A DNA stretch of 64,000 nt from Mactra quadrangularis. Taxonomy: Eukaryota > Mollusca > Bivalvia > Venerida > Mactridae. The position numbers and the translations under genes were made by a program. This document shows, in pieces, positions 57,701-64,000 of this stretch. The DNA is taken from NCBI GenBank assembly GCA_025267735.1, contig CM046298.1:27411866-27475865 (forward strand), read 5' to 3'. The notes under the pieces are model-generated. The model did no database searches. It was not told the DNA's origin and saw only the letters and a program-made list of their open reading frames with translations. How positions within the stretch are numbered: the first letter of the stretch is position 1; each line of letters starts with the position of its first letter.

Positions 57701-60700
57701 TGAAAAAATAATCTCGGATGGATTCGTGCTTTGCTATACATACGCGAGGCGAAGCACGTAACGGTTTTGGATTTTGCGGAATATTTCTAGTTGAAAACGC
57801 ACCAGGCTTGGTCAATACATCTATATTATAAATGTGACCAAATATTGTCCAGCAATATCATCGCGTATTTCAATTTTATGGACTTAAAACGAGACATTGA
57901 TAATCGCCTAAACGATCGTGGAATTGTTTGCTTCAGCTTCGTCTTGATGTGGGTAAACTTTATTTTCTGCAACCTAAATAACTTTGAACTATTTGGCACT
58001 TTTAAACCCGGCTAGCTCAGTTGGTAGCACGCAAGTCTACTGATCGAGGGGACGTGGGTTCGATTCCTGGGCGGGGCATACTTTGGTGGAGTTTGGTCAT
58101 GCAATTACTTCTACGGCCATTATCCCTCCCACCAATGAATTTATATTATGTAGGGCAGTTGTCTGTCACTGACGAAAGTATGTGCTTAGTAGTTGGTTAA
58201 CAGCTAAATCCAGAGATTAAGCCTTTCCAGGAGGAGTGAGTAGGTTGACTGACCGCCGTTATATGACTATAAAATGTGTTGCTACGGCGTTAAACCAAAC
58301 AAAACAAACAAACAGCACTATTGAAAGTAAATGTTGTAATACAAAAAATTACTCACATTTTTTCGCTTCATGGCTTCGTGTAAAAGAAAACAGATGTCTT
58401 CATTAACGACACCTTCACATCGGAAACCTTTTGTCCATTTTGAAAGCCGAGCTTTTGCAAGTCCCTCCTGTTTGCATGGAAACGAAAATGTGAAGCCAAG
58501 TGGAAGTCGTACATTCTTTAAATCATGATCTTTTATAAATCTACATATACAATCTGCTATATGATCGAATAACTGAAAAAATAAACAGAAACTGTAAGTC
58601 ATCAACTTTACGCTCCCCTCCGCATGCAGCTCAGTGAATATACTACAGTGAAGAAAGTAAACGAGTGAACCTCAAAGTTTGGCAATGCAAAAGAGAGTAC
58701 ATCAACTCCAACTTTAAAAGAAGAAAAATGTGTAGACACTATAATAATTAACAGAAAGGCTAAGCTTTCAAAAATAAAATTATTATAAAATATCATTAAT
58801 TAAGTACATTAATGTACATTGTTTTGTTCGTTTTATTTTACATGATTACATGTTTTACAGTCATTTTCTTAATCAACTAGCCAGAAGCCCAAGGCTTGTA
58901 AAAGTTGATATGGGATAGAGAAAATTTCTAATTTCATTAGCCAGACTTATTGATAATTCAGTCCTTTCCTATACATTCCTATACGTTCCCAGAGCCGAGT
59001 AAGATTCTCGATACTAGTTAGATCGAGAATCTTGATAACCTCGGGGTACGAGAATGTTTACGATATAACATCGGGCTAGTGCTTACACGTGGCAATAAAA
59101 AACCGATCAGAGGATGTATATTTTCACAAAGAAGGACCAAGAGACTGAACAAAATGAAGGGCTAAATGTTAATCACACGGAAAATGAATTACCTGAACGC
59201 CGGTACCCAACATGATTCTTTGAGGTATGAGGTAAGTTTGGCTTTGAATGTCAACATCACGTTCATTTATAACCACCATTAATACACGGAAATTTGTACC
59301 ACCTAAATCTAACGCCAGAAATTTACCCTTCTCTGAAAATATAAATCATTCAAATACAATCTTTAAAGGCCAAAAAGGTTTGGGGCTAAATACATAGAAA
59401 GAAAACGTGAGTTGCATAGCCTCTTTCCCTGTAAGCCCCATCCTTCAATTATTTTCTTTTGGAATTTTAAAAATACACAAATGTAGGATTCAATACAATG
59501 TTTTATTGGATTCACCAATGGATATTTTTGCGTACCAAACAAAAAAAACAGAATGACTATGAAATTCCCATTTTTATCATCTTTGTACGCTAGGTTACGC
59601 ATCGGATCTTTTCGTCAGAAATAGACATGCAGTTTGAAACACAAGCGGCCGGCACGGTCCATAATCAAAAACACTATATATACATATATAAACATGTATA
59701 TACAGTGCTTTTGATCCGGGACCGTGCCGACCGCCTGTGGTTTGAAATGTTCGGCGATATACGCACATTGTTTTAATATGTATTAATACACGTACAACGC
59801 CATTGGAGATAGAGAAAAAATATGCACAGCTAAATGCAATGCAATTAACAAATTTAAGAGTACATACATGTGACTGATAGTTCAGTTGTATAAATACAGC
59901 CGAACATATCCGACTATGAATCTGGTTGTTTAAACATGAAGCAATCAGCTTCAATAATGAAAAGATAAGATAACAGTCAGTGTGTAAGATACCGACACTT
60001 GAAGATGTAGGTCAGAAAATTGGTAAGTTTTAATGAATGGACCGTCTTAAAATATGTTTTTCCACAAATTTGGGAATATATCCCATACCCATAGAATTGG
60101 AAATTTATCGGCATTTTGGTTTAAATTTGGATGAAATGTAATGCAAATTTGAAAAAACAAAAGCAGATTTAACAAAGTTTTTAGTTTCAGTATTTCATTA
60201 AGTTAGTTAGTTAATCAAAAAGAAAGAATACTGGGATGTATAATTTTAAGCTGAAACATACTTACGGCTGTCTTTTTTCAAAAAAAAAAATTCAAGTAAA
60301 AAGGGGGATTTGATTGAAATTTGGGGAAAATATATGATTTTAGATTGGGAATATAGCCCATAAACGGCTATAAAATTGACAAAATTAAACACTGTTCATA
60401 TATCTAAATATAGGCGGAAAGGAGTAATTCAAGCTGGTAATTGCCACTTTATGTAAATGTGGTCGGCCTATTTCATACAAATCAGACTGAAATCACTATA
60501 CATGTCAAAGGCGGATCCAATATTTTTTTCTAGGGGCGTCCTAACTTTCAAAACACAACCACATTATACATTGTTTGCAGAATAAGGCAACATATTAATA
60601 ATAAAAACTACATAACCATTAGATCTATATTAAACACAAAGGCGTACGCGAGAAAATTGCTTCTTGCAACTTAAAAATGACTTGCATTTAAAAAAATACA

Positions 60701-63322
60701 CTCATGGACAGGTACATTTGGAAATTTTAGGGGGGTCCGGACCCCTCTGACCCCCCCCCGTTGGATCCGCCTATGCATGTAACTAGAATATTAAGTAGGT
60801 CAAACTCGATCATTATGCTTGTAAAATATTTAAAGAGATACTGGTATATAGACTGTATATCATTTTTCAAGTTCAAATTGAAGTAATCTTACAAGCAGGT
60901 TCGTGTTACAAGTGTGACCCCTTGACTTGTGTACATAAATACTAGACTAGCAGCAACTTTCCTTATATGGAAATAATTGACTAAAAAAGTTGGCAAAGTA
61001 TCATGGTCAATATTGTTTTAAACTTTATGAAGGAAGGACGCCAAGTTAAACTTCTAGGTCGAGGTTACCTCAGTGTATAATATTTTTAAACAAATCTAGT
61101 AAGTTAATAGTTGATACATTGATAACAAAATTAATATACCAATTGGGTTTATTATAAATAACAGTCTTCAATAACTTGGGCAGTCTTGGTTCAGTATTGT
61201 TCCACTCTCAGAGCCACCAAATTCGATGTTTTAAAGAGTGGTATGGTCTTTATATAGGTACACATGTAGCTATTTCTTCTCAAAGATAACATTTGGGGGT
61301 AAAATGTTTTTTAAAAACACACGATTTTGCGATGACCAAGATGATCTTCGTAGCAAAACTTGACCATAATTAGGGAATATATTAAAATACACACGATTTT
61401 GCAATAACAAAGGTGATTTTCGTAGCAAAACTTGACCATAATTAGGGACTATATTAAAATACACACGATTTTGCAATACCGAAGGTGATCTTCGTAGCAA
61501 AACTTGACCATAATTAGGGACTATACTGTTACAATTGAAAATCTAATGTAACTCTTTTAAAACACAGTTTATTAGATATGCAATAAGGACAATTACGAGG
61601 TTTGTTTGACACATAAATACGAGCAATATATGCTTGTAAGAAAATTGATATGACAAATGCATATTTAGGCTACGTATAGATCAGAAATTGTTGAACTTAA
61701 AATTATCTTCAGAAAGAACAAAATAGTTCTCAGTGTTCGGCCTATTTTAGAGTTATAGCCAAACATTGGACAATTCAAGCTTTTAACGAAGAATGTCGGA
61801 GTGCCCGAAGGTTCACACACGACCATGCTTGTTAATTGAAAGCACATGGTATTTTCATATTTCGGCATTCGGAACAACCTCGGCGATTATCTACGAAGAT
61901 ATATTTTAAAACCGTAGAAGATAGCCGAGGTAGTTCCGTATGAGATTCAAAAACATGATTCAGATAATTTTGGACATGATTTTTTTGTTATTTGTAAATG
62001 GACATCAGGAAACAATCATCAGTGCACGAATATATATAAATGTAGGTCATTCACATGCTTCTTTTTAATGGCGTGCATTGTGCATGAAAAAAAAGCAGCA
62101 AGAAAATGACGATCGACATCATTATCATTATCATAGCGAAGTACAAAACATGGGATAATTTAAGATAATTTTATTCACGATTTTAATGTTTTTTAAACTA
62201 ATCCCTCGAGTTATTTCGAGTATGTGGCCTGGAAAGACATGTGGTTTATTTTTTTTTAATGTTTGCAAAATGAACAAATAATGATGAAACCGTGACAGGA
62301 AGAAGAAATTCTAGGAATGTTCTTGCATGTCGGATCATTGAGTCCTTGGTCGAATGAGCGGAATATTCATAACTAATTTATGTATACAGTGTAACCTCTG
62401 CAGAGCGACTTTCGGCGGAGTTTGAAAAATATGTCGCTCTGCAGAGGTGTTGCTCTGCAGAGGTAGACTTTTCTTCCGATCACGAAAAACGTCCGTTTTC
62501 GGTACGGAAAACGGGCCATCATCCGTTCCGTAATGTAAATACAGTTATTAGCGGGCGCTGATCGACAAAAGTAAAAAGTTTTATTATGATTACAAAGTTT
62601 TTTAGATAAATCATTATAACCGTTCAAACTTCCTAGAATGCTGGTTAGTTTTACGCAGAATAAAGTAATACACTAGGGAAATCGTTTCTGGTACCGTCGA
62701 ATTTGTTCTTTATACCTGTCTAATGGCAAATAATATTTAGCATGAATTATCATCGTCTTTTCGGGAGTGAATGTCTGATTCCGCTCTTAAACCTCAAATT
62801 AACTTAAAACAGATTCCATCGAAGCTTTTAATAATAAGTACAATAACAAATGTTTTCATTTACTATCGTACTCAAATTCAAACATAAGTCCAGATAATTG
62901 ATATAGTTCACAAAAAGGATGGAAAACATCAATTAAGAACGAAATTACAAAACACATAAATGAGATTATATAAATTACTATTTCTTAGCCAATGAATATT
63001 ACTGGGTGCAATGTGGTTCGAGACTCATTAAAATCAAAGTACTGACCGTTCTTCTATTTTAATGTTAAAGAACCACCCAAGCAAATATAAAATCTAGTTT
63101 TTAGGAAATTGAGTTCAATCAAGCAATGATATTCAGGCAAGTATACGCAAATGTCTTACCACTGCCGTCAGGTAATGCTCGTACAAATGTAGGGAACATT
63201 TTGATATCAGCAAGATGATTAGAGTTAGCCCTCAATCCATTGTTCATCTCTTCACTTAGTAAATGCATCACTCTCTTATACGTGAGAGATGAGAGCTTGA
63301 ACCCTCGCACAAATGCCTCGAT
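39622..63322 (-). CDS. HK: Hexokinase, single-domain, 5'-incomplete (9 exons)
   Basis: It phosphorylates glucose to glucose-6-phosphate with ATP in the cytosol. Nine exons join in phase into 452 residues and TGA. Order on the - strand: 63322-63160, 59332-59193, 58572-58357, 55914-55809, 43959-43880, 43581-43469, 42645-42487, 41585-41309, 39726-39622. Motifs in order: [16 protein letters not shown]; phosphate-binding [32 protein letters not shown]; catalytic-Asp block VVNDAVGT (usually NDTVGT); [68 protein letters not shown]. The length fits a 50-kDa invertebrate or glucokinase-like enzyme, not the duplicated 100-kDa vertebrate form. The first exon begins mid-protein after an acceptor, so the start codon lies upstream, probably outside the window. 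FANCI is convergent and unrelated in function. Confidence 0.96.
39836..39953. mobile_element. Mutator-like MITE, one-ended fragment
   Basis: Ends tagatcaggttttaatcaga-ttg like 42028-42424, with tgaatattataatgagaaaa internally. The other half is missing. It lies in the last hexokinase intron. Confidence 0.68.
40853..41160. repeat. Dispersed repeat starting gagggtcctgaggaccct
   Basis: Palindromic start gagggtcctgaggaccct, then ctgctcacctgagaa and gacccc-ggggatgtggac. I associate this repeat with bivalve genomes; it has no coding capacity here. Confidence 0.45.
41309..41585 (-). CDS. HK: Hexokinase exon h8
   Basis: Acceptor tttcag and donor gtaagt; 1 base plus 92 codons. Encodes [17 protein letters not shown] and the adenosine-site motif [14 protein letters not shown]. 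Confidence 0.95.
42028..42424. mobile_element. Mutator-like MITE with 9-bp TSD (8/9)
   Basis: The ends caatctccgtaaacag and ttttaatcagattg are flanked by GGGTATATG (42019-42027) and GGGTATTTG (42425-42433). Located 62 bp from hexokinase exon h7. Confidence 0.83.
42487..42645 (-). CDS. HK: Hexokinase exon h7
   Basis: Acceptor atttcag and donor gtatgt; 1 base plus 52 codons plus 2 bases. [20 protein letters not shown] is the conserved Glu-Lys-Met block; [13 protein letters not shown] follows. A Mutator-like MITE lies 62 bp beyond its donor. Confidence 0.96.
42675..43140. mobile_element. hAT-like element interrupted by a SINE
   Basis: The left end cagggcttgacattaa and right end tttaatgttaagccct are inverted. 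The element has been split by the SINE at 42717-43031. The flanks tcatataa and ctatataa are close to an 8-bp duplication. Confidence 0.62.
42717..43031 (+). mobile_element. tRNA-headed SINE, family 1, nested insertion
   Basis: The head ccgcccggctagctcagttg and the tail ttaaacccaacaaacaaac are flanked by perfect 13-bp repeats TTGCCTATCAGGG (42704-42716 and 43032-43044). Confidence 0.92.
43469..43581 (-). CDS. HK: Hexokinase exon h6
   Basis: Acceptor cttcag and donor gtaagt; 37 codons plus 2 bases. Encodes [20 protein letters not shown] and SINPGKQ. It contains the Glu of NTEWGAFGD that contacts glucose. Confidence 0.96.
43645..43850 (+). repeat. Dispersed repeat shared with 26120-26335
   Basis: Second copy of the unclassified repeat, in the intron between hexokinase h6 and h5. 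Confidence 0.6.
43880..43959 (-). CDS. HK: Hexokinase exon h5
   Basis: Acceptor ttccag and donor gtaaag; 2 bases plus 26 codons. Encodes [20 protein letters not shown] (usual form GTGSNACYME). An 11.8-kb intron filled with repeats separates it from h4. Confidence 0.95.
43985..46399. other. Start of the 11.8-kb hexokinase intron, nothing recognised
   Basis: AT-rich intron with no exon. A word shared with the hAT-like element (gacctttaatatcgagccct) near 45270-45297 suggests a decayed relative. Confidence 0.5.
46400..46675. repeat. 69-bp tandem repeat, 4 copies
   Basis: Units start at 46400, 46469, 46538 and 46607 (gaccrgtacattgtgcgag). Each contains the short palindrome tccaatattgga. The last unit is degenerate. 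Open frames here come from the 3-divisible period. Confidence 0.9.
47270..47496. mobile_element. TIR element with GGTTGAGTTGTC repeats, copy 2
   Basis: Starts gttcaattactccgaacg and ends cagtcgttactgaaca. It carries about five ggttgagttgtc-like words in its right half and inverted ones in its left half. Confidence 0.68.
48425..48524 (-). repeat. Possible hAT-like end
   Basis: Read on the - strand it begins tagggctgatcgttgag and continues into CGATTCG-rich sequence resembling hAT subterminal regions. No partner end was found. Confidence 0.35.
48971..49147 (-). mobile_element. tRNA-SINE family 2, 5'-truncated
   Basis: On the - strand it matches the body and tail of 17520-17810 (ggtgagtactggttataga, cggcgt tail). 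The tRNA head is missing. Confidence 0.75.
49544..49627. repeat. 84-bp palindrome
   Basis: The arms atatcgagggttgcctgc and gcgggcaaccctcgatat plus actgtagtaa/ttactacagt give about 30-bp near-perfect stems. Same family as 12876-12959. Confidence 0.85.
49903..50035 (+). mobile_element. Diverged SINE family 1 fragment
   Basis: gatagctaagttggcaacg and gggttcatgggtttgattgc echo the tRNA head. tgaactcgtgacttctacc and cccctaccattgtatc follow the body order. Confidence 0.5.
50062..50236 (-). mobile_element. Helentron-like repeat, copy 13 (- strand)
   Basis: On the - strand it starts TTAGCCGGATTTTCAGCG and runs to tcagatctttatgaaactt; the 3' part is missing. It is sense with respect to hexokinase, as the other copies are to FANCI. 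Confidence 0.74.
50240..51277. other. Hexokinase intron, nothing recognised
   Basis: No exon or repeat end that I can define. The short frames at 50255-50476 and 50631-50870 show no domain. Confidence 0.5.
51287..51676. mobile_element. Mutator-like MITE with 9-bp TSD (8/9)
   Basis: The ends caatctacgtaaacag and ttttaatcagattg are flanked by GGAGCATAA (51278-51286) and AGAGCATAA (51677-51685). Confidence 0.83.
52157..52805. mobile_element. Foldback element built of TTTCG/CGAAA palindromes
   Basis: The TIR tacggagcc is followed by acattttgaaata-like inverted arms. The core, about 52205-52760, is a dense series of attatttcg and cgaaataat words that can fold on itself. It is flanked by AAGTCA at 52151-52156 and 52806-52811. 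Superfamily not determined. Confidence 0.78.
52812..54589. other. Hexokinase intron, nothing recognised
   Basis: A small local direct repeat (agttctattcacaagcttg, 52891-52949) is the only structure seen. No exon. Confidence 0.5.
54590..54815. repeat. Duplicated noncoding block, copy 1 (see 63745-63975)
   Basis: About 220 bp matching 63745-63975 in the same orientation, with long shared words such as actgaaatttaatgaaattt and ataccaaacatacctacatt. It lies between hexokinase h5 and h4. Confidence 0.85.
55525..55738 (+). mobile_element. Probable LINE 3' end with ATCT tail
   Basis: Ends gaaataaatctatctatcta, a microsatellite tail typical of CR1/RTE-type non-LTR elements. The upstream part recurs at 13216-13324. 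No ORF. Confidence 0.5.
55809..55914 (-). CDS. HK: Hexokinase exon h4, catalytic Asp with NDAVGT
   Basis: Acceptor attgcag and donor gtaagt; 35 codons plus 1 base. Encodes [20 protein letters not shown] and CEIGLILG. The catalytic base Asp of VND is present, but the next residue is Ala where the family nearly always has Thr. Confidence 0.95.
56424..56520. repeat. Imperfect hairpin, arms about 30 bp
   Basis: atttcgcgggcttagcg and aaaacggtcat on the left pair with gaccgttttgcgctaagct and cgcgatttg on the right. In the intron between h4 and h3. Confidence 0.6.
57690..58010. mobile_element. Diverged copy of the CATTYGGAAC TIR family
   Basis: acgcgaggcgaagcacgtaa and later tatttcaattttatggac and aatcgcctaaacgatc follow the order of 35573-35944. 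The ends are not clear. Confidence 0.6.
58017..58313 (+). mobile_element. tRNA-headed SINE, family 1
   Basis: The head cccggctagctcagttggta, a B-box-like ggttcgattcc and the tail ttaaaccaaacaaaacaaac. Approximate flanking repeats GCACTTTTAAA/GCACTATTGAAA. Inserted 43 bp from hexokinase h3. Confidence 0.87.
58357..58572 (-). CDS. HK: Hexokinase exon h3, sugar-binding motif
   Basis: 72 codons, phase 0, between ttttcag and gtgagt. Starts [13 protein letters not shown]; carries [15 protein letters not shown] (glucose-binding Ser-Phe-Pro) and [12 protein letters not shown] (Thr-Lys sugar contact). Confidence 0.96.
59193..59332 (-). CDS. HK: Hexokinase exon h2, phosphate-1 motif
   Basis: Acceptor ttttcag and donor gtaatt; 2 bases plus 46 codons. 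Encodes [20 protein letters not shown], the ATP phosphate-binding loop, and ends with [12 protein letters not shown]. Confidence 0.96.
59629..59751. repeat. Long hairpin, arms about 50 bp
   Basis: gcggccggcacggtcc and atcaaaaacactatatatac on the left pair with gtatatacagtgcttttgat and ggaccgtgccgaccgc on the right, around a roughly 12-nt loop. In the intron between h2 and h1. Confidence 0.82.
60508..60773. mobile_element. TIR element, GGCGGATCC family
   Basis: The ends aaaggcggatccaa and ttggatccgccta are inverted. The right interior is rich in gggggtccggacccctc. The flanking duplication is not clean. Confidence 0.65.
61318..61527. repeat. 72-bp tandem repeat, 3 copies
   Basis: Units start at 61318, 61390 and 61462 (cacacgattttgc) and contain cgtagcaaaacttgaccata. 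An open - strand frame across them reflects the 3-divisible period. Confidence 0.9.
61866..61942. repeat. Hairpin from two CATTCGGAAC ends
   Basis: cattcggaacaacctcggcg on the left pairs with gccgaggtagttccgtatg on the right, around a 17-nt spacer. The arms match the terminus of the TIR family at 5551-5902. Confidence 0.75.
62384..62480. repeat. Possible pogo/Tc1-type end with CTCTGCAGAG repeats
   Basis: tacagtgtaacctctgcag, then three copies of ctctgcagagg-type palindromes (gtcgctctgcagagg, ttgctctgcagagg). No opposite end was identified. Confidence 0.35.
63160..63322 (-). CDS. HK: Hexokinase exon h1 (first in window)
   Basis: Acceptor tttttcag and donor gtaaga; 54 codons plus 1 base. Encodes [20 protein letters not shown], the EEMNNGL helix and [14 protein letters not shown], the N-terminal small domain. 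There is no start Met in frame after the acceptor, so an upstream exon is needed. Confidence 0.94.
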
Positions 63323-63389
63323 CTGAAAAAGAAGACAATGAAATATAAGAATCATATCTCATCTCATCTGCCCCATTGTGAATGCTATT

Positions 63390-63665
63390 GGGGCGCTACA
63401 GATGACCCATGGGGCACTACAGATGATCCATGGGGCGCTACAGATGACCCATGGGGCGCTGCAGATGATCCATGGGGCGCTACAGATGATCCATGGGGCG
63501 CTACAGATGATCCATGGGGCGCTACAGATGATCCATGGGGCGCTACAGATGATCCATGGGGCGCTACAGATGATCCATGGGGCGCTACAGATGATCCATG
63601 GGGCGCTACAGATGATCCATGGGGCGCTACAGATGATCCATGGCGAATGCCATTGGCGCGCTACA
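63390..63665. repeat. 21-bp tandem repeat, about 12 copies
   Basis: The unit contains gatccatggggcgctaca; the first units vary (gacccatgg, gcactaca, gctgcag). It lies 68 bp upstream of the h1 acceptor in hexokinase. All three frames stay open on both strands because of the period; not a gene. Confidence 0.95.
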
Positions 63666-63744
63666 GATGATCTTTCAACCAGTCTTCTCCAGTCATTAAT
63701 TATAATAAATGGCTGAAGTTTCAACTAGCCGACAATACGAAATT

Positions 63745-63975
63745 AGTAATAAAGAAAAACAAAGAAACGTCTGCAACTTTTACTTTTCGTCTCTCTGTCT
63801 TTAAACGTTAATCATGCTTCAGATATTAACTGAAATTTAATGAAATTTACATAGATATGTGGCCAAACTAGAATGATACCAAACATACCTACATTGAATT
63901 TAACTTTGTATGTGAAATTTGACTTTTACTGAGTGTATAGTTTGTTTGCCAGTCAGTATATTCTGTCATTGTCAC
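63745..63975. repeat. Duplicated noncoding block, copy 2 (see 54590-54815)
   Basis: Same block as in the h5-h4 intron, here upstream of hexokinase h1. Shared words run the full length in the same orientation, with small indels. Confidence 0.85.
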
Positions 63976-64000
63976 GTGATTGTATATTTTATGAAATGCA

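Noticed and set aside
63338..63724. Three 110-121-codon frames on both strands
   Set aside because: They come from the 21-bp tandem repeat, as shown by the strict 7-residue periodicity in all of them.

Overview
The window is animal nuclear DNA, AT-rich and packed with repeats. It looks molluscan, most likely bivalve. The reasons are long repeat-filled introns, tRNA-headed SINEs whose tails end in a cggcgttaaac-like motif, and dispersed repeats of kinds I associate with bivalve genomes. I cannot name a species from the sequence.

Two protein-coding genes are clear, arranged tail to tail. On the + strand, positions 1956-27764 carry 25 coding exons of FANCI, the Fanconi anaemia ID2-complex subunit. 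They join in frame into 1168 residues and a stop, and include the monoubiquitylation-site lysine, the following SQ cluster and a basic C-terminus. About 200 N-terminal residues lie before the window. On the - strand, positions 63322-39622 carry nine coding exons of a single-domain (about 50 kDa) hexokinase: 452 residues plus stop, lacking only a short N-terminus. The two genes do not act together. One is a DNA interstrand-crosslink repair factor and the other the first enzyme of glucose use.

The 11.9 kb between the two stop codons (27765-39621) has no recognisable gene. It holds a tandem segmental duplication (28999-31495) with a 48-bp minisatellite of about 20 copies, a 37-bp tandem repeat, and several small terminal-inverted-repeat (TIR) elements.

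Most of the remaining DNA is intron colonised by short non-autonomous transposons. Several have ends that can be defined to the base by target-site duplications (TSDs): a hAT-like element (86-1432, 8-bp TSD), a Mutator-like MITE family (9-bp TSDs), a TTAA-flanked element (14173-14642), Tc1/mariner-like MITEs (TA), an unusual foldback element of TTTCG palindromes (52157-52805), and two families of tRNA-SINE. A roughly 300-bp Helentron-like repeat occurs about ten times in the FANCI introns, always in the sense orientation, and several copies abut splice sites. Two degraded LINE reverse-transcriptase fragments are present.

The most unusual structure is at 23736-24310. The 3' half of a FANCI exon and its splice donor are amplified in 59-bp units, each starting GT and ending AG, so the array is a run of juxtaposed AG|GTAAGT sites. 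I see no new multi-gene system. The novelty here lies in repeat architecture and its interplay with splicing.
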